Below are positions 8,900-17,370 of a stretch of DNA of 64,000 nucleotides, one piece after another. Source of the stretch: Nisaea denitrificans DSM 18348 (GTDB taxonomy: Bacteria > Pseudomonadota > Alphaproteobacteria > Thalassobaculales > Thalassobaculaceae). The notes beneath the pieces were generated by a model. It made no database searches and had not been told where the DNA came from. It saw nothing but the letters and a program-made list of their open reading frames with translations. The DNA is taken from positions 99,196 to 163,195 of the forward strand of contig NZ_AUFM01000020.1 in the NCBI RefSeq assembly GCF_000426505.1. Reading direction: 5' to 3'. How positions within the stretch are numbered: the stretch's first letter is position 1; every line of letters starts with the position of its first letter. The translations under genes and the position numbers were made by a program.

Positions 8900-9820
8900 T
8901 CAGAGTCGCGGGCCGAGTTTGTTCATCACGGCCGTGGACAGTAACGCGCCTATCTCTTCCGGATTGGCTTCTTTGTCCGTTGCTTTTTCGAAGCCGCCGG
9001 AGGTTGCCGTCCAGGTTTCAGAGGCGGCGATCCTGAGGTCGTCACCGCGCACCAGTCCGGAATAGACGATCCGGCTGTCATCGACATCCATGGCCAGCAG
9101 ACGCCAGGCGACGTGCTTGGGTGAATCCGGGTCATGAATTCCGTAGGCGACCAGAACCAGATCCGCATGGCCTTTCAGAGCGTCGATTTCCAGCGCCTGC
9201 AGGTCGTCACTGCCGCCGGCGCGGGACTGCAGCCGGATCATCATCGCCCGGTCCAGAATATTGACGCCGTGGTCCAGGAAGGCGCTTTCGAAGGAGGATC
9301 GCACGCGTTCCATGTCGAGCTCGGAGAGCGGGTTGTCTCGGGTGCCGCTTTCCCCGCCGGTATTCAGCTCTTTCTTGAATTCGAGACGGATCTTTTTCTG
9401 GGTGCCGACGGAGGTACTCGACGCGGCGCTGCCGAATCCACCATTGCCCCGGACGATGAAGATCGGATCGATATCGTTGCCTTTAACGGCTGTCTTCTCT
9501 TCACTGCCGCTGATGACCGCCCGGCTTAGGGCGACCCAGCTGCGCGGCGTGTCGCTGATGGTGCGGTTGAAGAAAATCGCGGTCTTCGGGCTGCCCGCAT
9601 CGCGATAGGCACGCTCGAAATCTGCTGCCGTCTTAACCGGAATGACCGGTGCCGATTGAACGGTACCGCTCGGATCCGTGCTGCCATTCATGACGGCGGG
9701 CTGGTTCGCGCGGAATTGCCATGTGCCGTTGCTGCTCTGCGCCGCAACCGGCAGGGCAGAACCGGCGGCTGCCGTGAAGGCCAGCGCCGCCAGGACTGTT
9801 TTCAGGCGGGGAGACATCAT
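8900..9820 (-). CDS. Exported protein of the LpoB/YcfL operon, function unknown (possible CsgG-like fold)
   Basis: A 306-residue protein with a clear signal peptide (hydrophobic run ending ALPVAAQ near residue 28) and no lipobox. The central part (KTAIFFNRTISD, FESAFLDHGVNILDRAMMIRLQ, ADLVLVAYGI, VAWRLLAMDVDDSRIVYSG) follows the pattern of CsgG/LpoB-fold periplasmic domains: an opening strand, a helix ending in a DR motif, and a VLVAYGI-type strand. That is inference from pattern only. It is the last gene of a four-gene minus-strand operon and overlaps the YcfL-like gene by ATGA. It probably acts at the cell envelope with its neighbours. Confidence 0.75.
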   Translation of the reverse strand: MMSPRLKTVLAALAFTAAAGSALPVAAQSSNGTWQFRANQPAVMNGSTDPSGTVQSAPVIPVKTAADFERAYRDAGSPKTAIFFNRTISDTPRSWVALSRAVISGSEEKTAVKGNDIDPIFIVRGNGGFGSAASSTSVGTQKKIRLEFKKELNTGGESGTRDNPLSELDMERVRSSFESAFLDHGVNILDRAMMIRLQSRAGGSDDLQALEIDALKGHADLVLVAYGIHDPDSPKHVAWRLLAMDVDDSRIVYSGLVRGDDLRIAASETWTATSGGFEKATDKEANPEEIGALLSTAVMNKLGPRL

Positions 9821-10293
9821 GAACCCTCCCGTAACTCAATCAGATAAAGCGCCGCATCAGGATTGGTGCTGTGCGTCGCGTAGCTCTGATAGGTGTGTGG
9901 GCTGAGGATCAGCCGTGTCCATGCGGTGACGGGCTCGCTCTCGATTTGGCCTGCGTTGAAGAAGGTCGCCCGGCCCTCGACCTGGAGTGTGTGATCGGTG
10001 CAGTTGACTATCCGCGCGAATACCCGAACCGAGCCGTCTGCATTGCGCTGGGCCGAAGTGGCTTGGACCAGGATCTTGTTGGTGATCCGGATATCGGAAA
10101 CGTTCGCGTAATTCAGCGGCATCTCGGTGATCGATCCGGGAACCTGTGGCACCAGGCGCTGCGTGCCTTGTTCGGCAAGAGCGAAATTGCGCTTATATTC
10201 GTAAAAATCGCACTGGGGACGGGGCTTTACATTGGCGCAGCCAGACAACAGGGCGAGACCAAGGGCGGCGGTGGCAATCGTGAAAATCTTCAT
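9817..10293 (-). CDS. YcfL-like (DUF1425) outer-membrane lipoprotein
   Basis: A 158-residue lipoprotein with lipobox LLSGC (Cys about residue 19). The body matches the DUF1425/YcfL family, with a beta-sandwich-like region (RITNKILVQATSAQRNADG, VRVFARIVNCTDHTLQVEG, TAWTRLILSPHTYQSY). In E. coli ycfL lies next to lpoB, and the same pairing occurs here. I chose the ATG at 10293, which places the signal peptide at the N-terminus, over a longer frame. It overlaps the downstream gene by four bases. Likely an accessory factor in outer-membrane or peptidoglycan assembly; the exact role is unknown. Confidence 0.82.
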   Translation of the reverse strand: MKIFTIATAALGLALLSGCANVKPRPQCDFYEYKRNFALAEQGTQRLVPQVPGSITEMPLNYANVSDIRITNKILVQATSAQRNADGSVRVFARIVNCTDHTLQVEGRATFFNAGQIESEPVTAWTRLILSPHTYQSYATHSTNPDAALYLIELREGS

Positions 10294-10345
10294 CGTTCGC
10301 GTGCTCTCTTCATGAGCTGTTGAGCCAGTTTGAGGAAATCTTCCC

Positions 10346-11572
10346 TCACGTTGCCGGTGCGGCACTGTTCGGAGCCCGGACCGGAAGTGTTTTCATGATG
10401 CTGACGTCGCGGGCCCAGATCAGGCCGCAGGTCTCACCCGGAAAGGCCTGGACGACTTCGGCGCCGCGCCCGGAGAAGCTGCCCGGCGCTGCCCCGGAGC
10501 CGGTTGCGGCAAGTGTGACTGTGTCCGGCAGAACGTCAATATAGCGGATATCCGCGTCAGGCTGCGCCGCTTCGGCGGCAGCCTTGGCGATCAGGCCGAC
10601 CACCAGGATACCGAGGCCGACAAGTGCCGCATCCCTGTTGCCTGCTCCGGCGCCGTAAAGCGCGGTGCCGGCGCCGACTTGGGCCAGCACAGTGCCGGTG
10701 GCATCCATGCCATCCTTGAACTTGGCTTTCCCCGCGAGGATGGTGTCGATCTCGCGTCCGCCGCGGCTGCTGGCCTGCCAGTAGACATTAGCGGCCATAT
10801 TGAGCGTGAGTTTCAACCCATCGGGATCGTAGGTAATCTCGTCGATGCCCGTTTGGTATCCGCGCCGCACTTTCAGTTGCTCGTCATATTTCCCGGCTGC
10901 GAATTTAGCCGGCGCCTGGCCCGACTCATAAATCACCAGAGTCGACATGCTGGCTTCCGGCGGAGCCAGGGTGTGGCGGTGTTCGTGTGCAACAGAGAAG
11001 GCATCCTCCGCCAACTCGTCGTCGCCATTGCATTTGGAGGCCCAGCCGGAGAGATAATTCAGCAGCGCGAAATCGGCCTGATATTCTTCCTCGGTGGACA
11101 ACGTGTCCTGAAACTCGCCGGCCTTGAAGCTGGCGCGGGCGTTTTCGAAGTCACCCTCCGCCAGATAGGCCAGGCCGAGATAATAGAACACCATCGCGCG
11201 TTCGTAGGGTTCGCCCTTGAAGTCCTTGATGTTTTCCTTGACGAATTTACCGAGAGCCTGCTTCGCGGCCGTATTGTCGGCATAGACGGTTTCAATCCGG
11301 TCCGCGGCAGCAGCCAGCTCCCTGCGGGCCAGCTTGATATCGCCCATCTCGAACGCCTTAACACCGATCCGGGCATGGTTCAGAACCGCGTTCCGCTCAC
11401 CCTGCGCAAGCAGAATGCGATAGTCCCCGTGCAGTTCGGCCGGTTTTCCTGCCAGGGCCATCTTGAGTTCCTCGGCCGATACCACCCGCTCCTTCTCATG
11501 GTCCTGAAGCGTCTGGCAGGCTGCCAGCGATATGGCGACGTAAACAGCGACGGATGTCTTTACCCACTTCAT
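10346..11572 (-). CDS. COG3014-like lipoprotein with TPR-like region
   Basis: A 408-residue lipoprotein with lipobox SLAAC near residue 18. Residues about 60-200 contain helical TPR-like repeats (GDIKLARRELAAAADRIE, MVFYYLGLAYLAEGDFENAR). A glycine-rich hydrophobic stretch (LAQVGAGTALYGAGAG, ALVGLGILVVGLIAKAAAEA) follows near 315-350. This arrangement matches COG3014 proteins that accompany YcfL and LpoB homologues in other proteobacteria. Two ATGs lie 6 bases apart; GGGGGAG is eight bases before the second (11572) and only two before the first, so I prefer the second. Probably part of an outer-membrane lipoprotein complex. Confidence 0.78.
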   Translation of the reverse strand: MKWVKTSVAVYVAISLAACQTLQDHEKERVVSAEELKMALAGKPAELHGDYRILLAQGERNAVLNHARIGVKAFEMGDIKLARRELAAAADRIETVYADNTAAKQALGKFVKENIKDFKGEPYERAMVFYYLGLAYLAEGDFENARASFKAGEFQDTLSTEEEYQADFALLNYLSGWASKCNGDDELAEDAFSVAHEHRHTLAPPEASMSTLVIYESGQAPAKFAAGKYDEQLKVRRGYQTGIDEITYDPDGLKLTLNMAANVYWQASSRGGREIDTILAGKAKFKDGMDATGTVLAQVGAGTALYGAGAGNRDAALVGLGILVVGLIAKAAAEAAQPDADIRYIDVLPDTVTLAATGSGAAPGSFSGRGAEVVQAFPGETCGLIWARDVSIMKTLPVRAPNSAAPAT

Positions 11573-11646
11573 GCGCATCTCTCCCCCATACGCTATATTC
11601 ATCCCTCCATGCGCGCCCCCGCGCGCCGGATGGGTTTCTTGTTCAT

Positions 11647-12294
11647 TCAGCGGTAGGTGACGCTATCCGCGGCGGCCTTCGTGAAATCGTAGATGTTGGT
11701 CCAGATCAGAATGCCGCTTTCAAGGTCGACCATCTCGAAGGTGATCTGTGTAAAGCGTTGTTGCATGCCGGTAGATGTGTCGCGAGAATCCAGCGAGGCG
11801 ATGCGGCCGACGAGCCTGTAATCTGAGCCTGCTTGTGCTTGCGTCCTCCCGGTCGTCGCCACATCGACAGTGCCGCTGCGCTTCAGTTCGCGTTCCTTCG
11901 CGACCACGTCGGCATATTCGCGGCCGACGAACTGCATCCGTCCGCGCGCGGCCCGTAAAAGGCCGACCCGCAGTCGGTCCGCGATCAGGTTCTTGTTGAT
12001 CCGCTGGGCGCTTTCATTCGTGAAATGCTTTGCGTCGATAATGACGCGGGGCGGGACGGCAGCATTCGCGAGCTGCGGCGACAACATCATGTCGCGCATC
12101 ATGGCGTCGGCCATTGCAATGATGTCCTGGCCTTCAATTCCGATGCCGGTCGCGGGACCGGGTTTGGTGGAGTCCTGATAGGTCGTCTGGACACCGGACT
12201 CGTTCTTCACTCCGGTCGTCTGACACGCGGAAAGTGTGACGGCGAGCAGCAGGATGGTCGCGCCTTGCGCGCGTTTCAGGCTGAAATTCATCAT
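11647..12294 (-). CDS. lpoB: LpoB-like penicillin-binding-protein activator lipoprotein
   Basis: A 215-residue lipoprotein (lipobox TLSAC near residues 20-24, followed by QTTG). The C-terminal domain has the LpoB family pattern: PPRVIIDAKHFTNESAQRIN, NLIADRLRVGLLRAARGRM, YRLVGRIASLDS and LIWTNIYDF near the C-terminus. In E. coli LpoB reaches through peptidoglycan to activate PBP1b; whether this homologue acts on a PBP is inferred. It is the first gene of the minus-strand lipoprotein operon. Two adjacent ATGs (12294, 12291) could start it, with GGAG upstream. Confidence 0.85.
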   Translation of the reverse strand: MMNFSLKRAQGATILLLAVTLSACQTTGVKNESGVQTTYQDSTKPGPATGIGIEGQDIIAMADAMMRDMMLSPQLANAAVPPRVIIDAKHFTNESAQRINKNLIADRLRVGLLRAARGRMQFVGREYADVVAKERELKRSGTVDVATTGRTQAQAGSDYRLVGRIASLDSRDTSTGMQQRFTQITFEMVDLESGILIWTNIYDFTKAAADSVTYR

Positions 12295-12626
12295 GGTGGA
12301 GATCCGCTCCCGAGACCGTAGATTGTCTTTAGTTTACGGTGAATACCGTGGCAATAGAGGTGCCGACTATAGAGGATGTTTATGCTGTTTCAACAGCTGC
12401 CATAAATTTGGTGTCACTATAAAATCAACCGTTGTTTGCTTGCGTATTCTGACTGAGGGACGATGAAAACGATCTTTGGTTGATACCTGCGGTTGGCCGC
12501 GCCCATTTGTCCGGAAACTCTTTTGGGTTCAGGAGAAGATAGCAAAACGTCTCCCCGCTGAGACCGGGAAGGCGCTGTGTTTTCGTGGTGTTCAGGCGGG
12601 AGCCGTTCCGCCAGGAGGTGTGGTTT
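12295..12626. other. Intergenic region between lpoB-like and pirin genes
   Basis: About 330 bases, noticeably more AT-rich in its left half (12300-12470). It must contain the promoter of the lipoprotein operon and the 3' end of the pirin transcript. I see no convincing gene, tRNA or terminator in it. Confidence 0.5.
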
Positions 12627-13328
12627 TCAGGCCACGTCGACCATCACCAGGTCGGTGTCACCGAGCGCTTTGACCGTGATGGTTTTCTCTCCGCTTACAG
12701 CGACGCCATCGCGGGCCTGTGCCGGAGTACCGTTCACCTCGATGGCGGCATCGGTCGAGACGAGATAGCCCTGACGGCCTTCGCCGAAGCTGTAGCTGAC
12801 AACATCGCCGCCTTTCAGCTTGGCGCCGAGCACAGCCGCGTCCTGGTGGATCGGCAGGGCGTTGCTTGCCTTGTCCGTGCCCCGTCCGGAGGCCAGGGCG
12901 GTGAAGCTGCCTGAAGATGCCTCCGGAAAACTCCGGGTGCCCCAGCCCGGCTCGTGGCCAGTTCGGTCCGGGTGAATCCAGATCTGGAAGATCTGGGTTT
13001 CTTCGTCTTCCAGATTGTATTCCGCATGTACGATGCCGGAACCGGCATGCATCACCTGTACGTCGCCCGCGACAGTCCGGCCTTCGTTGCCGAGCCGGTC
13101 CTTGTGCGTGATCGCCCCTTTGCGGACATAGGTGATGATTTCCATGTCCTTGTGCGGATGAGGATCGAACCCGGTTTTCGGCTTGATGGTGTCGTCGTTC
13201 CAGACCCGGAGTGGGCCGAGGCCCATGCGCTTCGGGTCATGATACTGGCCGAAACTGAAATGATGGTGGGCATTCAGCCAGCCGAATTGGGCCGAGCCGA
13301 GCGAGTCGAAGTGTCTGACATCAATCAT
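12627..13328 (-). CDS. Pirin family protein (YhaK/quercetinase-like)
   Basis: A 233-residue bicupin pirin. The metal site is visible as FDPHPHKDMEIITYV near residues 55-70, with further ligands in QVMHAGSGIVHAEYN (about 90-108). Pirins are Fe-binding cupins, some with quercetin 2,3-dioxygenase activity and often linked to redox stress. The ATG at 13328 has AGGAG nine bases upstream; an earlier GTG is less well placed. It follows wrbA by 27 bases on the same strand and is probably co-transcribed with it, under the divergent LysR regulator. Confidence 0.9.
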   Translation of the reverse strand: MIDVRHFDSLGSAQFGWLNAHHHFSFGQYHDPKRMGLGPLRVWNDDTIKPKTGFDPHPHKDMEIITYVRKGAITHKDRLGNEGRTVAGDVQVMHAGSGIVHAEYNLEDEETQIFQIWIHPDRTGHEPGWGTRSFPEASSGSFTALASGRGTDKASNALPIHQDAAVLGAKLKGGDVVSYSFGEGRQGYLVSTDAAIEVNGTPAQARDGVAVSGEKTITVKALGDTDLVMVDVA

Positions 13329-13355
13329 TGTTCCCACTCCTGTCTGGTGTGTGAG

Positions 13356-13955
13356 TTAGCCGGCAAGTTTCGCCGCGATGGTTGCCACGTGCTTGCCCTG
13401 ATATTCCGCGAGCGAAAGTTCCAGCTCACTCGGCTGGCGGCTGCCGTCGGGACCAGCGATCGTGGCCGCGCCATAGGGGGAGCCGCCGCGCACTTCGGAA
13501 ATGTTGGTAAGGCCTTCGGCGGCATATGGCAGGCCGACAATGACCATGCCGTGATGCATCAGCGTCGGAATGGTGGTGAGAATGGTCGACTCGTTACCGC
13601 CGCCAGTGCCGGTGGAGGTGAAGACGCTGCCGACCTTGCCGACCAGCGCACCCTTGGCCCAGAGGCCGCCAGTCTGGTCGAGGAAGTTGCGCATCTGCGA
13701 CGCCATGTTGCCGAACCGGGTCGGGGTGCCGAAGATGATCGCATCATAGTCGGCAAGTTCGGCCGGCGTCGCGACCGGTGCGTCCTGGTCCAGCTTGATC
13801 CCGGCATTCTTGGCAACGTCGTCGGGCATCAGTTCGGGAACGCGCTTCACGGTAACCTCGACGCCATCGACGTTGGAGGCACCCTTGGCAACCGCGTCGG
13901 CCATGGTTTCGATATGGCCGTAGGATGAATAATAAAGAACGAGAAGTTTTGTCAT
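13356..13955 (-). CDS. wrbA: NAD(P)H:quinone oxidoreductase, WrbA type
   Basis: A 199-residue flavodoxin-fold protein matching WrbA in length. FMN-binding loops are visible: [15 protein letters not shown] (phosphate loop, residues about 8-22), [18 protein letters not shown] (about 75-92) and [14 protein letters not shown] (about 112-125). It reduces quinones by two electrons, protecting against oxidative stress. The ATG at 13955 has GGGAG eight bases upstream. It is divergent from a LysR gene with a palindromic element between them, which suggests redox- or quinone-responsive control. Confidence 0.95.
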   Translation of the reverse strand: MTKLLVLYYSSYGHIETMADAVAKGASNVDGVEVTVKRVPELMPDDVAKNAGIKLDQDAPVATPAELADYDAIIFGTPTRFGNMASQMRNFLDQTGGLWAKGALVGKVGSVFTSTGTGGGNESTILTTIPTLMHHGMVIVGLPYAAEGLTNISEVRGGSPYGAATIAGPDGSRQPSELELSLAEYQGKHVATIAAKLAG

Positions 13956-14049
13956 GATGTGTCTCCCGCGACGGGGTTGTGTCGTCGCTTCGATCTGGAA
14001 ACTGGGGGTATTGGTTGATTTGAACAATCGGGGTAAAATGAATAAATTT

Positions 14050-14065
14050 GTTTCCCATAAGAAAC
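14050..14065. promoter_or_regulatory. Inverted repeat GTTTC-N6-GAAAC between wrbA and lysR
   Basis: GTTTC (14050-14054) and GAAAC (14061-14065) form a perfect dyad with a CCCATAA-containing centre, 15 bases before the lysR start and about 95 bases before the wrbA start. The position and size suit a LysR-type operator controlling both directions. The functional assignment is inference. Confidence 0.4.
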
Positions 14066-14079
14066 TGTGAGTAAGCGAG

Positions 14080-15000
14080 ATGCTGGATAATCTGACCGGA
14101 CTGGTGGTGTTTGCGAAAGTCGTCGATGAGGGCGGTTTTTCGAAGGCGGCAAGCAGACTCGGTATCTCGAAATCCTCGGTCTCCAAGCAGATCAGCGCGC
14201 TGGAAGACCATCTCGGCACGCGTCTTCTCAACCGCACGACGCGCCGGTTCAGCCTGACCGAGCCCGGAACCCTGCTTTACGAGCGGTGCCAGCGCATTGT
14301 GGCGGAAGTCGATGCAGCGGAGCGCGAGGCGGGGTCCCTGCAATCGAACCCGAGCGGGCGCCTCCGGATCAGCGCCGGCGTGTCTTTCGGGCGCCTGCAT
14401 CTCTCGCGCGTTCTGCCGGATTTCCTTTTCGAGTATCCCGAACTCTCGATGGAGCTGGTGTTAAACGATCGGCGAGTGGATCTGGTCGAGGAAGGCTACG
14501 ACGTTGCTCTCCGGATCGGCCGACTGGAAGATTCGACGCTTGTCGCCCGCAAACTCTGCCCGGCACGGCAGGTCACTGTCGCGTCGCCGGACTATCTGAA
14601 AAAGCGGGGCGAGCCGAAACATCCCGGCGAGCTTCCGGGGCACGAGCATCTCGCCTACAGCTACCTCAATGAGGGGCTCGCATGGGATTTCAGGGTCGAC
14701 GGGCGAGCGCAGCAATTTCGGATTGCGCCGCGCATGATCACGAATAACGGCGATGCGATCCTGACCATGGCGGAACAGGGCGGCGGTATCGCGCAGATTC
14801 CAACCTTCATTGCGGGTGAAAGCATCCGGGCAGGGCGCCTGCAGCCGATCCTCCCCGACTTTGCGGCATCACCCATTGGAGTCTACGCGCTTTATCCGAA
14901 TGCGCGGAACCTGCCATTGAAGGTGCGGGTATTTATCGATTTTTTGCGCAAACGTTTCCGCGAGAACGCTGGATGGGATGAAGGTCTCGGGCTGGACTGA
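14080..15000 (+). CDS. LysR-family transcriptional regulator divergent from wrbA-pirin
   Basis: A 306-residue LysR regulator of the CrgA/AaeR-like branch. The winged HTH occupies residues 1-60 ([40 protein letters not shown]) and the periplasmic-binding-like effector domain about 90-300. Its stop lies four bases from the stop of the convergent TPR gene. The usual LysR arrangement, divergent from its target, points to wrbA and pirin as the regulon; an electrophile or quinone is a plausible effector but is not shown. Confidence 0.92.
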   Translation: MLDNLTGLVVFAKVVDEGGFSKAASRLGISKSSVSKQISALEDHLGTRLLNRTTRRFSLTEPGTLLYERCQRIVAEVDAAEREAGSLQSNPSGRLRISAGVSFGRLHLSRVLPDFLFEYPELSMELVLNDRRVDLVEEGYDVALRIGRLEDSTLVARKLCPARQVTVASPDYLKKRGEPKHPGELPGHEHLAYSYLNEGLAWDFRVDGRAQQFRIAPRMITNNGDAILTMAEQGGGIAQIPTFIAGESIRAGRLQPILPDFAASPIGVYALYPNARNLPLKVRVFIDFLRKRFRENAGWDEGLGLD

Positions 15001-15004
15001 AGGT

Positions 15005-15493
15005 CTACCAGTCTGCTCCAACCTTGCCAGTTTTCTTGTAGGCCTCGATCATTCCGGCAAGTCTTTCCCGCTCCTCGCAGCCTTTCCCGCCCGCGCAGAG
15101 TTCGCCCAGTACGACGAGTTTCTGCTCCGCTTCCTGGACGCGGCCGGTCTCGAGATAGAGTTTCGCCGCATAAGCGTTGGCCGCAAGGTTCTTAGGGTCG
15201 GCCTCCAGAGCCTTCTGATAGGCATGCTCGCTATCGACATAACGTTTGGTCTTGCGCAGGCTGAAACCGATCAGCGCCCAGGCATCGGCGTCCTGTGGAT
15301 CCTCGTCGACGAAAGACTGCATGATCTCGAGGCCCTTGGCGTAGTCGCCGTCCTCGATGGCCTTGATGCCGGAATAGTAAATCGGCGGCCGTTCGATCTC
15401 GCTGTCCCCGCTCTCGGGGAACACGGCATGGGCGGTGTTGCCGCCGAATGCGATGAGAAAAGCGATCAGGATCGGCAGGCTGGCTCGGGCCAT
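15005..15493 (-). CDS. Exported TPR protein, function unknown
   Basis: A 162-residue protein with a signal peptide (LPILIAFLIAFGGNTAHA, residues about 6-23) and two to three tetratricopeptide repeats from about 40 to 130 (GIKAIEDGDYAKGLEIMQ, DADAWALIGFSLRKTKRY, YQKALEADPKNLAANAY). Two cysteines close together near the C-terminus (CAGGKGC) could form a disulfide. The ATG at 15493, with GGGAG nine bases upstream, is preferred over a longer frame because it puts the signal peptide first. Probably a periplasmic protein-protein adapter; partners unknown. Confidence 0.82.
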   Translation of the reverse strand: MARASLPILIAFLIAFGGNTAHAVFPESGDSEIERPPIYYSGIKAIEDGDYAKGLEIMQSFVDEDPQDADAWALIGFSLRKTKRYVDSEHAYQKALEADPKNLAANAYAAKLYLETGRVQEAEQKLVVLGELCAGGKGCEERERLAGMIEAYKKTGKVGADW

Positions 15494-15600
15494 CGTTATC
15501 GTCTCCCAACATAGTCTCCAGCGATACGCGCGGGAGAGGCCTTTGGACCTAATATGTGTTTCGCAGCGAGGCAAGAGTGTGGCGCGGCTGCGATTGTTCC

Positions 15601-16878
15601 CTAACGAAGGAACCAGGGATTATCTATTATGAAGGACTGACAGTAATTGGTCCAAGGCAGGGCGTAGGCATAGGTTTCGAAGCGGTCCTGCTCGTCCGGG
15701 CCTTTTTCCGGCAGATTCGCTCTATAGCGCTCCAAATGGGTCCGTGACATTTCGCGAAACCGTGCATCAAGAGATCCGTCGGCCTCGAAAGATCCGTCCA
15801 GTCTCTCCTCCATCTCTTTGACCGCCGACAGGATCTGCTCCGGGCTGTTGTCCTCCAGCGCAACGCCTGCCCGCGCGAATCCCTCGACCGTGTTCTGCAG
15901 GAAGAGGTCGCGTGCCAGCATCTCGTCATACCCGATCTGAGCGCCATTCTCCGTGTTCCGGTATGTCTTGAACAACAACAGGTCCCTGGTGTTCACCCAG
16001 TGGTCCGGTTGGCTGTAGCCGTTCACCATCACCATCGGTGTGTTGAGGATGCGGGCGATTGCTTCCGGGCCGGAGGAGCAGGTGATGGCAAAACGAGCCC
16101 GTGCGATGCAGCAGACGTCCAGAATGTCGGCGTAGTCCGGGTGATGCGGCAGATCGACCACCAGCGGACTTTCGTGGTTCAGCGGCACCGAGGTGCGGTC
16201 GCCAAGTCGGAAGACTCTGTAACCCTCACTGACAAGGTGATCGATGGCCGGGAGATAGTTTTCGATCCGATTGGCGCGGAAGTGGTGGTAGCCCATTTCA
16301 GGCAGGTATCCGGTGTCGCGGACATGCAAGACGACTGCCGGGCGGTCATCGTCGTAGCCCATCTTGGCCAGCAGACTGGAGCCCTCCGCGAGCAGGTCTG
16401 CCGGTGGCGTCAGATGCCGGATAGGGTTGCCGGCTTCCAGGTGCAGGACGAAATCGCGAAACAGGGCACTTGGGGAAATCATCGCCCAGGTGAGCGGTCC
16501 GATATCCATGGTGCCGGCATTGAAGTGGCCCATCATGACCAGCTTGCGGTTCATGGTCTCCAGGAAGTCGATCCGTGGTTCATGCAGGCGCCTGACGCCC
16601 CGGCTATGTCCCTGAAACCTGTGGTCGTGAATGATGGCCGCGATGTTCGGATGGCTCTCGCAGAAGAGATTGGCGAGATAAAAAGGCTCCAGACACATAT
16701 GCCCAATCCGGGAGGCCGCGGGGAGCATGTAGGCGAGCGTTTGCCCGCCGCGCTGCATCAGCGGTCCGACAATCTCCACGAGACTCTGGAGGTTGGCCTG
16801 GGAAAAAATCTCTTTTGCTGCGTCGAGACCGACCGAGGCGACTTCCGGTTTGCCGTTAGTCATCGATCCGGAGTCCAT
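15601..16878 (-). CDS. TIGR04372 family putative glycosyltransferase
   Basis: A 425-residue soluble protein resembling the TIGR04372 family of putative glycosyltransferases: AVVLHVRDTGYLPEMGYH near residue 180, EGYRVFRLGDRTS and ARFAITCSSGPEAIARIL (about 235-285, a GT-B-like nucleotide-sugar pocket), ending in YALPWTNYCQSF. Substrate unknown. A start five codons downstream is equally possible, since neither has a strong ribosome site. It stands next to a decayed ArnT-type glycosyltransferase and a GT2/LAB_N pair, so a role in surface glycan modification is likely but inferred. Confidence 0.75.
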   Translation of the reverse strand: MDSGSMTNGKPEVASVGLDAAKEIFSQANLQSLVEIVGPLMQRGGQTLAYMLPAASRIGHMCLEPFYLANLFCESHPNIAAIIHDHRFQGHSRGVRRLHEPRIDFLETMNRKLVMMGHFNAGTMDIGPLTWAMISPSALFRDFVLHLEAGNPIRHLTPPADLLAEGSSLLAKMGYDDDRPAVVLHVRDTGYLPEMGYHHFRANRIENYLPAIDHLVSEGYRVFRLGDRTSVPLNHESPLVVDLPHHPDYADILDVCCIARARFAITCSSGPEAIARILNTPMVMVNGYSQPDHWVNTRDLLLFKTYRNTENGAQIGYDEMLARDLFLQNTVEGFARAGVALEDNSPEQILSAVKEMEERLDGSFEADGSLDARFREMSRTHLERYRANLPEKGPDEQDRFETYAYALPWTNYCQSFIIDNPWFLR

Positions 16879-17021
16879 TCGTGATTAGCATGAGGTGAGT
16901 CTAGCCCGATGTATCTGCCGATGACAGATAGAGATGCCACTGCATTGGGAATGCTCACACAACCGAAGTAATGTGACGCTATACACAACGCACTAGCGTT
17001 CTCCATCCGGTAAAAGTCCGC

Positions 17022-17334
17022 ATGCCCCTTCGACTCGTCTTCGCCCTCGCGGCGTTGTTTCTGGTGCTTTATCTGCCTGGCCTCACCGCCACGCCGCTAT
17101 CTTGACGCGGCCAGCGACAGCATCGTGCTTGTTGAAGCCAGGCACCGTGACGCGTTCCTAGAGGAGGCGGAGACCCGCGGTCTTCGGCCGGAAGAGGGTG
17201 ATACAGTCAGCGGTCTGAACTATTCCCGGGGCGATCCGGTGGCTGTTACGCTCTACCGGCTGCAAGCCGTTAGGCGCCTGCGACAAATCAGCGTCCCGCC
17301 CTTGGCGGTTGATCCGGGCGCCCCCACACCTTAA
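17022..17334 (+). pseudogene. Remnant of an ArnT-type (PMT family) membrane glycosyltransferase
   Basis: An ATG at 17022 opens a hydrophobic N-terminus (LVFALAALFLVLYLPGL) of the kind that begins ArnT/PMT glycosyltransferases, but the frame stops at 17103. In another frame, from about 17105 to the stop at 17334, the sequence reads like the extreme C-terminus of the same family (LVEARHRDAFLEEAETRGL, then VSGLNYSRGDPVAVTLYRL). The roughly 450 residues between, with the membrane core, are absent. This is best explained by an internal deletion fusing the two ends. The genes just downstream (GT2 and LAB_N) are the usual partners of such enzymes, which supports the reading. Confidence 0.62.
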
Positions 17335-17370
17335 AGAACCGCAGAGGCAGGCGTTTTCGAAAGGGCCGAC

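Noticed and set aside
12476..12673. A 65-codon plus-strand frame between lpoB-like and pirin genes
   Set aside because: It runs into the antisense of pirin and has no similarity or ribosome site.
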